Source: Rathayibacter sp. VKM Ac-2856 (GTDB lineage Bacteria; Actinomycetota; Actinomycetes; Actinomycetales; Microbacteriaceae). From it: a stretch of DNA of 64,000 bases. A program made the translations under genes and the position numbers. The notes beneath the pieces were generated by a model that searched no databases, was not told the origin of the DNA, and saw only the letters and a list, made by a program, of their open reading frames with translations. Below are positions 51,048 through 59,634 of the stretch, one piece after another. Each line of letters opens with the position of its first letter. The first letter of the stretch is position 1. The stretch is taken from assembly GCF_013205055.1 (NCBI RefSeq), contig NZ_JABMLF010000003.1:248001-312000 (forward strand), written 5' to 3'.

Positions 51048-51110
51048 CCGCGAGATGCCACTTGTGCACGCGACACGCCGTGTCGGGCGTGCACAAGTGG
51101 CATCTCGCGG
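51048..51110. repeat. GCGAGATGCCACTT palindromic element, copy 2 (perfect 23-bp arms)
   Basis: The left arm (51048-51070, CCGCGAGATGCCACTTGTG...) and right arm (51088-51110) are perfect inverted repeats of 23 bp. The loop itself contains CGACACGCCGTGTCG (7-bp arms), so nearly the whole 63 bp can form a hairpin or cruciform. It is located between the WxL-like gene (ends 51169) and the DUF916-like gene (starts 51017). Confidence 0.92.
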
Positions 51111-51168
51111 AGAGAGAAGAGAGGGAGGGGGGCGACCGGCCGCGTCAGCGACCGGCCGCCCGAGGGGC

Positions 51169-52437
51169 CTAGCCGAGCGCGGTGAGCGTCAGCGTGGCGG
51201 TGTAGGTGCCGGTCCCGACCGACAGCGGGAGCTGCAGGTCGAGGTCGGCGCCGAGGACCGAGGAGCCGGCCGGGTGCCCGTCCGCGGCGGAGCCGAGGAC
51301 GCGGGCGGTGGAGAGGCCCTCGCCCGAGACGAACCCGGAGACGACGGGAGCGCCGGCGACGGCACCGCCCTCGTTCTCCAAGACCTCCGGAGTCCAGCCC
51401 AGGTACTTCCCCGAGACCGTCTGGTCACCGGCGCGGAAGTCGCTGATCTGAGCGGTCACCGACCACTCCGGTCCCGACAGGCGCGAGTCGGTCACGCGGA
51501 CCGGCACGAGCTCGCCCGAGGCGGCGAAGTGGTCGCCCTGCTCCTCCGCGACCCCGAGGTTCACCAGGTTGCTGGTGCCCTCGAGGCTCCAGGTCAGCTC
51601 ACCCTCGCGCGCGTCCGGCACGATGACGGCGACCGCCTGGTCGCCCTCCGCCGCGGCGCCCGCGGCCGTTCCGGTGAAGTCGCCGTCGACCCCGGCCGCG
51701 GTGTTGCCCGCGCCGAAGTTGACCGCCGGAGCGTTCTCGGAGAGGGTGATCCGCCCGCCGACCGACGAGCCCGCCAGCTGCACGGTGCCGGAGTTGCCCG
51801 AGAGCACGAGGTTCCCGCCGACGGTGTTCCCGAGGGCGGCCGGCGAGCCGTCCTCGTTCGCTCCGACGAGGACGCCGCGCGAGGATCCGCTGACCGTGAG
51901 CGAGCCGCCGACGATCGCGCCGCCGACGCTCACGCCGAAGTCGCTGCCCGCGAAGGTCGCGTCGCCGCCGACGCTGGTGCGCGCCACGTCGACGTAGTTC
52001 GCCGCGTCGGTGCTGACCGAGCCGTCGACCGAGACGTCGCTCAGCTCGACGTCGATCCCGCCCGCCTCGACCATGCCCGCGACGGCGAGGTCGCGGAGGT
52101 AGAGGAAGCCGGCGCGCGAGCCCTCGGAGAAGGACACGACGTCGCCGCCGACGCTGGTGCCGTCGATCGAGATGCCGTAGGCGTCCGTGCCGATGACGTC
52201 GCCCTCGATCGTCGCCGAGGTGGCGTCGAGCCAGGCGTCGTCGCCGACGGTGATCGAGCCCTGCACGACCACGTTGCCCAGCACGCAGGTCTCGCCGGCG
52301 GCGACGTTGAGGTCGCCCGCGATCGTCGTGTTGCCGAGCTCGGTCGTGCAGTCCGTCGTCGCCGCGAAGGCGGGCGGCGCGGCGACCATCGCGAGGGAGG
52401 CGGCCGCCAGGACCGCCGTGGGCGTCTTCCACTTCAT
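51169..52437 (-). CDS. exported WxL-domain-like surface protein
   Basis: The 422-residue precursor has a signal peptide (1-26, PAFAA). A region of repeated short motifs follows (GNTTIAGDLNV, GSITVGDDAWL, SVGGDV..., about 35-225), resembling a bactofilin/beta-helix-like exported domain. The C-terminal part contains ELTWSLEG, WSVTAQISDFRAGD and YLGWTPEV, the spaced W motifs of WxL domains that bind peptidoglycan. GAGGAGA before ATG 52437 fixes the start. Its downstream gene encodes the DUF916-like partner, supporting a WxL-type surface complex. Confidence 0.72.
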   Translation of the reverse strand: MKWKTPTAVLAAASLAMVAAPPAFAATTDCTTELGNTTIAGDLNVAAGETCVLGNVVVQGSITVGDDAWLDATSATIEGDVIGTDAYGISIDGTSVGGDVVSFSEGSRAGFLYLRDLAVAGMVEAGGIDVELSDVSVDGSVSTDAANYVDVARTSVGGDATFAGSDFGVSVGGAIVGGSLTVSGSSRGVLVGANEDGSPAALGNTVGGNLVLSGNSGTVQLAGSSVGGRITLSENAPAVNFGAGNTAAGVDGDFTGTAAGAAAEGDQAVAVIVPDAREGELTWSLEGTSNLVNLGVAEEQGDHFAASGELVPVRVTDSRLSGPEWSVTAQISDFRAGDQTVSGKYLGWTPEVLENEGGAVAGAPVVSGFVSGEGLSTARVLGSAADGHPAGSSVLGADLDLQLPLSVGTGTYTATLTLTALG

Positions 52438-52513
52438 GGGGGTTCTCCTCGATGCGCCGGTGCGCGTGGTGGTGCGGGGAAGGATGCGTGCGGCGCCGGC
52501 GCGGCGCGAGGAC

Positions 52514-53503
52514 TCAGCCACGGAGCGCCTCGATCGCGTCGTAGCTGCGCGCGGCGTTGCCGAGCGAGTTCACCGGGTTGGGCGCGACGGCCTGGGTGGG
52601 CGCCGTGTCCTGCTCCCAGACGCCGTAGCGCTGGCCGCGGTCGCGCAGCTCCGACAGGAACGCCTGGTAGGGCAGGTTGCCCGCACCGAACTCGACGATG
52701 TCGTAGCCGTTGGTGTTCGCGTTGTTCGTCTTGCCGTCCTTGAGGTGCAGGATCGGGTAGCGGCGCGGGTTGCGCTTGATGTAGTCGAGCGGCTCGAAGC
52801 CCGGGTAGAGCTTCTTGCCCACGTAGGCCCAGTAGACGTCCATCTCGAGGTAGACGTGCTTGGGGTCCGTGTTGTCGTAGAACACGTCGTACAGGCGCGT
52901 GTTCGGGTCGTCCGAGCCGAAGGCGAACTCGCCCGCGTGGTTGTGCTGGTAGAGCTTCATGCCCGCGGCCGAGACCTGCTGGCCCCAGGCGTTCCACTCG
53001 TCCGCCGCCGCGCGGTAGCCCGCCACGGTGTTGACGTTGGTCGGTGCGTTGCCGGTGCCGAGGTGCGGGGTGCCGAGGATCTGCGCGATCTCGATCTGCC
53101 GGCCCAGCTCCGAGCGGAGCAGGTTGGTGCCGACGTGCGAGCCGACGGCCCGCAGGCCGTTGTCGTCGAGCAGCTGGCGGATCTCCTGGGGGGTGATCGC
53201 GCCGACGTTGCCCTGGGTGTACCCGGCGAACTCGATCTCGCTGTAGCCGATGCGGCCCAGCTCCTCGAAGACGGCGCGGAAGCCGAGCGACGAGACCTTG
53301 TCGCGGACGCTGTAGAGCTGGATCCCGATCCGGTTGATCGGGACGAGCCGGTTGGCGCCGGACGAGGGCGCGGGAGCGGCGGAGGCGGAGGAGGCGAGCG
53401 TGCCCGCCCCGACTCCGACGGCGACCGTCGAGGCGGCGAGCGCCGTCATCAGCGAGCGCCGGCTCATCGGCTTCGCCGAGATGGATCCGTGGTGGTGGTG
53501 CAT
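52514..53503 (-). CDS. Tat-exported sugar-isomerase-like TIM-barrel protein
   Basis: The 329-residue protein has an N-terminal MHHHHGSISAKPMSRRSLMTAL, in which SRRSL plus a hydrophobic stretch forms a twin-arginine signal. A TIM barrel of the xylose isomerase/AP endonuclease 2 superfamily follows (RIGIQLYSVRDKV, LYQHNHAGEF, VYLEMDVYWAYVG, ILHLKDGK), with several conserved metal ligands. AAGGAG 6 bases before ATG 53503 confirms the start. It probably acts on a sugar derivative outside the membrane, with the PQQ-type dehydrogenase encoded upstream in the same direction. Confidence 0.85.
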   Translation of the reverse strand: MHHHHGSISAKPMSRRSLMTALAASTVAVGVGAGTLASSASAAPAPSSGANRLVPINRIGIQLYSVRDKVSSLGFRAVFEELGRIGYSEIEFAGYTQGNVGAITPQEIRQLLDDNGLRAVGSHVGTNLLRSELGRQIEIAQILGTPHLGTGNAPTNVNTVAGYRAAADEWNAWGQQVSAAGMKLYQHNHAGEFAFGSDDPNTRLYDVFYDNTDPKHVYLEMDVYWAYVGKKLYPGFEPLDYIKRNPRRYPILHLKDGKTNNANTNGYDIVEFGAGNLPYQAFLSELRDRGQRYGVWEQDTAPTQAVAPNPVNSLGNAARSYDAIEALRG

Positions 53504-53530
53504 TGTTTCTCCTTCGAAACGGCAGGTGCC

Positions 53531-53578
53531 CTGTCGATGCAGGCGTCCTGTCAGTGCAGGTGGTCCTGTCAGTGCAGG
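53531..53578. repeat. three copies of CCTGTCAGTGCAGG-like palindrome, operator candidate
   Basis: CTGTCGATGCAGG (53531), CTGTCAGTGCAGG (53548) and CTGTCAGTGCAGG (53566) lie 17-18 bp apart, each with CCTG...CAGG ends, just upstream of the Tat-exported protein gene. CTGTCAGTGCA recurs at 58501 before the ABC substrate-binding protein gene. Confidence 0.6.
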
Positions 53579-53640
53579 TGGTTCAGGAGGAGGACCGGCC
53601 GGCCCGGGCACGCGGCGCGAGCCGGCCGGTCCTGCCGCGA

Positions 53641-56600
53641 CTACTGCTGGACGGTGAGGTTCAGCAGCGTCGACGCGGCGTTCGTGTTCGCCGTGGCGGT
53701 GTGGGTGACGGTCAGCTTGTAGCTGCCCGCCGCGAGCTTGGGCAGGGTCACGACGACCTCGCCGTTCTCGTCGAGGGTGCCGGTGAGCATCGCGACGGTG
53801 GAGAGGTTCCTCTTCACCATCACGGTCACCTGGCCGGTCCCGGCGACGCCCGTCGAGGTCGTCGCGTCCACCGAGACCTGCGCGCTGGCGCCGGGCTTGA
53901 CCGGGTTCGGCGAGACGGTCGCGGTGAGCACCGAGGCGGCCTTCGACACGATCAGGCGGGCGGTGCCGGCCGAGGCCTTGAAGGTCCCGTCCGCTCCGTA
54001 CGCCGCGCGGATCGTGTGCGTTCCGGCCCCGAGGGTCTGCGGCAGGGCGATGGTCGCCGTCCCGCCCTCGAGGGCTCCGCGGCCGAGCTCGGTGTCGCCC
54101 TCGTAGAGGACGACCTCGCCGCCGGGGGTGCCGCCCTGACCGGAGACGGTGACCGTCGCCGATCCGGGAGCGCCGTAGGTGACGCGCGGGGCGTCCAGCG
54201 CCACGGTCGTCGTCGAGTCGACGGTCGGCGCGTTCGCGGCGCCGAGGTCGATCGTGAACGAGACCGTGCCGACCTCGGAGACGTTGCCGCCGGTGTCGGT
54301 GGCGCGGTACTGCACCGTGCGGGCGCCGTTCGTGGTGAAGGGCACCGAGTAGGCGCCGTTCGCCGCGCGGACCGTGGTCCAGGTCGCCCCGTTGTCGACC
54401 GAGTACTGCACGCTGGCGAGCGCGCCGTTGTCGGCCGCCGCGAGGTTCAGGTTCACCGCGCGGTTGTAGACGCCGCCGACGCCGGTGGGCGCTGCGGGGT
54501 CGAGGGTCGCGCTGACGGTCGGCGCCGTCGCGTCGCCGGCGCCGTCACCCTGGAAGGTGAGGGAGTCGAGCGAGAGACCCGAGGGCGAGGTCACGTAGAG
54601 CGACCCGGTGCCGGTGGGCTGGCCGGAGAACGGCACGAGGACGTCCTGCCAGCCCGCGCCGGCGGGGATGGTCGCCGTTCCGAAGGGCGCCGCGTCGGCG
54701 GCGTTCCAGCGGAGGTCGACGGTGCCCTCACCGGTGGCGCGGACCACGACGCCGGTCAGGTTGGCGAGGTTCACCGGGTCCCAGCGCAGGAAGGATCCCG
54801 CACCGAGTCCGCTGACCGCGTTTCCGCCGCTCGCCTCGGTGTCCGCGTAGGGCAGGACGCCCTCGCGGGCGGCGTGCTCCGCCTCCTGCGTCTTCGGGTT
54901 CAGCCGCAGCGTCGCCTCGGCCGAGGCCGGGGGCAGTCCGTTGTAGCCGGCGTCCGTGTAGGTCACGACGACGGTGCCGTAGAGCAGCGCGCCGGGGCCG
55001 TGCTCGGGCGAGTCGGCGGACGTCGGGAACGCTCCCGTGGCACCGGTGCCGGTGACCTCGGGGTGGGCGTGCTCGTCGTGGCCGAGACCGTAGGTCCAGC
55101 CCACGCGGCTGCCGACGATCTGGTCGCCGTCCTCCGCGTCGGTGCCGGTCACCCGGTAGGGGATCGCGTCGCCCCACTCGAAGAACGCGCCGTTGCCGGG
55201 CGTCTCGATCCGGATCTGCGGCGCCTGGTTGCCCACCGAGATCACCCGCGAGGTGAGGCTGAACTTGCCCTTGGCGTCGGTGACGCGCAGGCGGGCCGTG
55301 AACTGGCCGAGCTCGGTGTAGGTGTTCGTGGCGGTGATGCCGGAGGCGTCGAAGGTCCCGTCGCCGTCGAAGTCCCAGTCGTAGGTGAGCGCGTCGCCCT
55401 CGGGGTCGGAGGATCCCGTGGCGTCGAACGTCACCTCGAGCGGGGTCTCGGAGGCGGACACCGGCGTCGCGGTGAAGCGCGCCTGCGGGGCCTTGTTGCC
55501 CTCGGCGTAGTCGATCCGGTACAGACCCGCGTCGGGGTTGGCGCGGAAGAACCCGTCGCCGTACTCGAGCACGTACATCGACCCGTCGGGGCCGAACTCC
55601 ATGTCCATCGGGTTGTCGTGGATCGGCTGCGCGGCCTGGCTGAGCGCCGCGTTGGGGAGGAAGTCCTCGATGTGCGTGACCGCGCGGTCCTCATCGAGCG
55701 TGAACGCCGCGATGTAGTCCTGCGAGAACTCGCCGAAGAAGGTCTTCTCGTTCCAGTACGCCGGGAACTTCGACGACGAGGTGCTCTCCTCGTCGAAGTG
55801 GTAGACCGGTCCGCCCATCGGGCCCTGGCCGCTGCTGGAGCCGAAGTTCACGAGCTCGTCGAACGGCTGGTCGCCCGGGTTGTCGCCGTAGTAGACGGTC
55901 GCCGGCGTGGCCGCCGGGATGTCCACGAGGCCGGTGTTCCAGCGCGAGTTGTTCTTGAGGTTCTCCGGGTCGAAGAACTCCCGCGGCGTCGCGGTCTCGA
56001 AGTCCCACTCGTTGTAGGGCAGGTTCGGACCGTGCACGTAGGGCCAGCCGGAGTTCTGCGGCTGGTCGAGACCGGTCGCGTTCCACTCCACGAGACCCAT
56101 CGGGCCGCGCACGCCGTCGGCCGCGGCGGCCTTCGTCGCGTCGGGTCCGTAGTCACCCCAGGAGAGCGTGTTCGTCTCGGCGTCGACGTCGATCTTGAAC
56201 GGGTTGCGCACGCCCATCACGAAGATCTCGGGACGGGTCTTCTCGGTGCCCACCGGGAAGAGGTTGCCCTCGGGGATCGTGTACGAGCCGTCCTCCTGGA
56301 CCGTGATCCGGAGGATCTTGCCGCGCAGGTCGTTCGTGTTGCCGGCGCCGCGACGCGAGTCGAAGCCGGGGTTCATGCCGGGTGCGTCGTTGTTCGGCGC
56401 GAAGCCCGCGGCACCCGGAGCGCTCGCCGGCGTGTTGTCACCGGTCGAGAGGTACAGGTTGCCGTCGGCGTCCCAGTCGAAGTCGGCGCCCACGTGGCAG
56501 CACTGCCCGCGCTGCGCCTCGACCTCGATGATCGTCTGCTCGCTCGCCATGTCGAGCCCGGAGCCGGTCCACTTGAACCGGGAGAGGCGGTTGACGCCCT

Positions 56601-57087
56601 TCCACTGGTCCCAGTAGCTCTCGTCCTCGCCCGCGGGGAGCATGTTGGGGGCCGCGCCGGTCGGCGTGCCGCTGAGGGGCGCGTAGACCAGGTAGACCCA
56701 CTGGTTCTCGGCGAAGTCGGGGTCGATGCCGACGCCCTGGAGTCCGTCCTCCGAGTTCTGGTAGACGGGGATCGTGGCCACGACGCGCGTGGTCCCGGTC
56801 GTGGGATCGGTGTGGCGGATCTCGCCGTTCCGAGCCGTGTGGAGGACCGACTTGTCCGGCAGGACGGCGAGGTCGATCGGTTCGCCGACGTTCTTCGTCA
56901 GCAGCACCTTCTCGTAGTTGCTCCAGTCGAGCGCGGACTCCGCGCCCGGCTCCGAGCCGTGGTCCACTCCGTCGTGGGCCGAGGCGGGCAGGCCGAGAGC
57001 GGTGAGTCCGGAGACCGTCACCATCCCGGCGATGCCGAGGGCGAAGAGACGCCTGATGCTTCTCTTCGTGGATCGCTTACCATTCAT
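53641..57087 (-). CDS. secreted PQQ-type sugar dehydrogenase with PKD and Ig-like domains
   Basis: The 1148-residue precursor has a signal peptide (1-37, LPASAHD). A sorbosone/glucose dehydrogenase beta-propeller follows (about 50-515: EDGLQGVGIDPDFAENQWVYLVY, RGQCCHVGADFDWDADGNLYLSTGDN, RGKILRI, FVMGVRNPFKID, GWPYVHG). It includes a vicinal disulfide Cys-Cys (QCCHVG) as in some PQQ enzymes. A PKD domain (about 540-625), a CBM6-like region (about 730-850), an OmpL47-like repeat and two Ig-like domains to the C-terminus complete it. No anchor is seen. It likely oxidises sugars or glycan ends outside the cell. Confidence 0.85.
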   Translation of the reverse strand: MNGKRSTKRSIRRLFALGIAGMVTVSGLTALGLPASAHDGVDHGSEPGAESALDWSNYEKVLLTKNVGEPIDLAVLPDKSVLHTARNGEIRHTDPTTGTTRVVATIPVYQNSEDGLQGVGIDPDFAENQWVYLVYAPLSGTPTGAAPNMLPAGEDESYWDQWKGVNRLSRFKWTGSGLDMASEQTIIEVEAQRGQCCHVGADFDWDADGNLYLSTGDNTPASAPGAAGFAPNNDAPGMNPGFDSRRGAGNTNDLRGKILRITVQEDGSYTIPEGNLFPVGTEKTRPEIFVMGVRNPFKIDVDAETNTLSWGDYGPDATKAAAADGVRGPMGLVEWNATGLDQPQNSGWPYVHGPNLPYNEWDFETATPREFFDPENLKNNSRWNTGLVDIPAATPATVYYGDNPGDQPFDELVNFGSSSGQGPMGGPVYHFDEESTSSSKFPAYWNEKTFFGEFSQDYIAAFTLDEDRAVTHIEDFLPNAALSQAAQPIHDNPMDMEFGPDGSMYVLEYGDGFFRANPDAGLYRIDYAEGNKAPQARFTATPVSASETPLEVTFDATGSSDPEGDALTYDWDFDGDGTFDASGITATNTYTELGQFTARLRVTDAKGKFSLTSRVISVGNQAPQIRIETPGNGAFFEWGDAIPYRVTGTDAEDGDQIVGSRVGWTYGLGHDEHAHPEVTGTGATGAFPTSADSPEHGPGALLYGTVVVTYTDAGYNGLPPASAEATLRLNPKTQEAEHAAREGVLPYADTEASGGNAVSGLGAGSFLRWDPVNLANLTGVVVRATGEGTVDLRWNAADAAPFGTATIPAGAGWQDVLVPFSGQPTGTGSLYVTSPSGLSLDSLTFQGDGAGDATAPTVSATLDPAAPTGVGGVYNRAVNLNLAAADNGALASVQYSVDNGATWTTVRAANGAYSVPFTTNGARTVQYRATDTGGNVSEVGTVSFTIDLGAANAPTVDSTTTVALDAPRVTYGAPGSATVTVSGQGGTPGGEVVLYEGDTELGRGALEGGTATIALPQTLGAGTHTIRAAYGADGTFKASAGTARLIVSKAASVLTATVSPNPVKPGASAQVSVDATTSTGVAGTGQVTVMVKRNLSTVAMLTGTLDENGEVVVTLPKLAAGSYKLTVTHTATANTNAASTLLNLTVQQ

Positions 57088-57331
57088 GCGTGATGTGATT
57101 CCTTCAACGAGGTGTTCATCGCAGAGGCCGGGTCCGTCTCTGTCCGCACGACGTGCGGACCCGGTCTCCTCCAGTCGGCCCGTGGGCCGTGTTCTACGTC
57201 ATCGCCTCCTCTCGCGGATGCTGTTCCGATGCCGGTCGCTCCTCTTTGTTAAGGAGTGGCGCTTCCGGCTGGTCCGGGGCCGGCGCGAGGTCTCCCCCGC
57301 GCCGGCGGGTCTGTCGGGTCGAGTCGGTGGA
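57088..57331. promoter_or_regulatory. control region of dehydrogenase gene, with candidate operator
   Basis: GTCCGCACGACGTGCGGAC (57142-57160) is a perfect 19-bp palindrome with one central base, about 55 bases before the gene start, and suits a dimeric regulator. CCGGCGCG/CGCGCCGG (57282-57289 and 57300-57307) is a hairpin after the ABC gene ending at 57332. No gene is seen here. Confidence 0.5.
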
Positions 57332-58414
57332 TCAGGACTCGAAGGCCGAGGGCAGGTACTCGGAGACGTTGTCCTTCGTGACGACCGGCGCGAAGAGCTG
57401 GATCTGGCGCGGGACGCCGAGCGAGGTGGTGTCGCTCATCGACTTGTTCTGCTCGATGAGGCGGGCGAGCTTGATGCCGTCCGCGGCCTGGGTCGAGGGG
57501 TAGACGACCGTGGCCTTGACCACGGAGTCGTCGGCCTCGATCTCGCGCATCATGTTCGCCGAGCCGGCGCCGCCGACGAGGATGAACTCGTCGCGGCCGG
57601 CGGTGTCGATCGCCGCGAGGACGCCGACGCCCTGGTCGTCGTCGTGGTTCCAGATCGCGTCGATCTGCGGCGCCGCCTGGAGGAGGTTGGCCGCGGCCTG
57701 CTCGCCGCCCTGGACGGTGAAGTCGGCGGCGACGCGGTTGTCCACGTCGAGTCCGCAGCCCGCGAGCGCGTCGGCGAAGCCCTGGCTGCGGTCCTGGGTC
57801 AGCGGGAGGGAGTCGATGCCGGCGATCTCGGCGACCACGGCGTCCGGGTTGTCGCCGAGCTCCTCGCAGAGGTAGGTGCCGGCGCTGACGCCCATGCCGT
57901 AGTTGTCGCCGAGCACCGTCGAGCGGGCGGCGAACGGGCTGGAGAACTCGCGGTCGACGTTGATGACGGTGATGCCCGCGTCCATCGCCTCGGTGGCGAC
58001 CTCCGTGAGCGCCGCGCCGTCGATCGGCAGCAGCACGATGGCGTCGACGCCGTCGTTGATGAAGGTCTCGACCTGGCTGATCTGCAGGTTGACGTCGTTG
58101 GTGCCCTCCGCGGTGCGCAGCTCGACGTCGTCGTACTTCTCGGCCTCGGCGAGCGCGGCGCGGCTGACCGCGCCCATCCAGCCGTGGTCGGCGGCGGGGG
58201 CGGTGAAGCCGATCACCACGGTGTCGCCCGAGGCGTCGTTGTCCGAGGAGGCGACGGCGGCCGCGGTGCCGCCGCCACCGGCGTTCCCGGTCTCGACGGG
58301 GGCGTTGGAGATGCAGCCGGTGAGCATCAGCGCGACGGCGCCGAAGGCGAATCCGGCGGTGCCGAGGCGGGCGGTGCGGCCGAGGCGGGTGCCGGAGGGG
58401 TGGCGAACGGACAT
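57332..58414 (-). CDS. ABC transporter sugar-binding lipoprotein (RbsB-like)
   Basis: The 360-residue precursor has a lipobox LTGC (Cys34), then a periplasmic-binding-protein type 1 fold: VVIGFTAPAADHGWMGAV at the start of the domain, FINDGVDAIVLLPIDGAAL, ITVINVDREF, IWNHDDDQGVGVLAAI. It binds a sugar or polyol for the following permease and ATPase. AAGGAG about 10 bases before ATG 58414 fixes the start. It is the last gene of the importer operon (ATPase, permease, binding protein). Confidence 0.9.
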   Translation of the reverse strand: MSVRHPSGTRLGRTARLGTAGFAFGAVALMLTGCISNAPVETGNAGGGGTAAAVASSDNDASGDTVVIGFTAPAADHGWMGAVSRAALAEAEKYDDVELRTAEGTNDVNLQISQVETFINDGVDAIVLLPIDGAALTEVATEAMDAGITVINVDREFSSPFAARSTVLGDNYGMGVSAGTYLCEELGDNPDAVVAEIAGIDSLPLTQDRSQGFADALAGCGLDVDNRVAADFTVQGGEQAAANLLQAAPQIDAIWNHDDDQGVGVLAAIDTAGRDEFILVGGAGSANMMREIEADDSVVKATVVYPSTQAADGIKLARLIEQNKSMSDTTSLGVPRQIQLFAPVVTKDNVSEYLPSAFES

Positions 58415-58545
58415 GGAAGTGATCTCCTTCGATGGATCCATGAGGGGCCGCAGGGCACAGCGGTGCCTGCGGAGGGTGACCGGGATGGTCGAGGTGGGTG
58501 CTGTCAGTGCAAGAGAGGGATGCTGCGGGGGCCGGCGGCCCCGGG

Positions 58546-59634
58546 TCACGACTTGCCGCGGGCGGCGAAGCGCTGCTGCAGCAGGACGGCGGCGACGATG
58601 ATCGCGCCCTTCGCGACGGCCTGGGCCGAGGTCGACATGTTGTTCTGCGTGAAGACGTTGGTGAGGGTCGTGAAGATCAGGACGCCGAAGACGGTGCCGA
58701 CGATGGTGCCGCGGCCTCCGGCGAGGAGGGTGCCGCCGACGACGACCGCCGCGATGGCGTCGAGCTCGTAGAGCGTGCCGTTGGTGGAGGAGCCGGCCGT
58801 GGTGCGGGCGAGCATCATCACCGCGGCGATGCCCGCGGTCAGACCGGCGAGGCCGTAGACGTACATGGTGTGCCGGCGGACCTTGATGCCGGCGAGTCGG
58901 GCCGCCTCCGGGTTGCCGCCGACCGCGATGGTGCGGCGGCCGAAGGTGGTGCGGTTGAGCAGGATCCAGCCGGCCACCGCGACGAGCGCGAAGATCAGCA
59001 CGAGCACCGGGATGCCGAGCACGTCGGCGCGGAAGAAGTCGAGGAACGGGTCGACGGTGACGATCTGCGTCTGCCGGTTCGAGATCAGCTCGGCGAAGCC
59101 GCGGGCCGCGACGAGCATCGCCAGCGTCGCCATGAAGGCGACGACGCGGCCGTAGGCGATCAGCGCTCCGTTGATCAATCCGCAGACCAGGCCGACGAGG
59201 ACCGCGGTGAGGACGATGACCAGCCAGGAGGTGTTGGCGGCGTAGTACTGCGTCGAGACCGTGCTCGCCCACACCGTCGCGAGCCCCATCACCGAGCCGA
59301 CCGAGAGGTCGATGCCGCCCGAGGTGATGACGAAGGTCATGCCGATGCTCAGCACGCCGATGACGGCGGCGAGGCGGAGGATCGTCAGCACGTTGTCGAT
59401 GCTGGCGAAGCGCTCCCCCGCGGTCGCGAAGCCGACGATGCAGAGGATGACCAGCGCGAGCACCAGCCCGATGTTCCGGCCGAGCGAGCCGCCCATCATC
59501 CCGCGGAGCCCAGAGCGGGCGTCCTTCGGCGGGGTCCCGCCGCGGGGTCCGCCGGTCGCCGCCGACGCGTGCCGACCGGGGTCCTCCTGAGGACCGCCGA
59601 TCGACGGCGACGCGGTGTCGAGCTGTCCGCTCAC
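58546..59634 (-). CDS. ABC sugar permease (RbsC-like)
   Basis: The 362-residue protein has a 48-residue polar N-terminus, then about 9-10 transmembrane helices with the RbsC family segments TFVITSGGIDLSVGSVMGL, GLINGALIAYGRVVAFMATL, GGNPEAARLAGIKV and VVVGGTLLAGGRGTIVGT. GTG 59634 overlaps the ATPase stop (GTGA). It would form the membrane channel for the sugar bound by the adjacent lipoprotein. Confidence 0.92.
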   Translation of the reverse strand: MSGQLDTASPSIGGPQEDPGRHASAATGGPRGGTPPKDARSGLRGMMGGSLGRNIGLVLALVILCIVGFATAGERFASIDNVLTILRLAAVIGVLSIGMTFVITSGGIDLSVGSVMGLATVWASTVSTQYYAANTSWLVIVLTAVLVGLVCGLINGALIAYGRVVAFMATLAMLVAARGFAELISNRQTQIVTVDPFLDFFRADVLGIPVLVLIFALVAVAGWILLNRTTFGRRTIAVGGNPEAARLAGIKVRRHTMYVYGLAGLTAGIAAVMMLARTTAGSSTNGTLYELDAIAAVVVGGTLLAGGRGTIVGTVFGVLIFTTLTNVFTQNNMSTSAQAVAKGAIIVAAVLLQQRFAARGKS

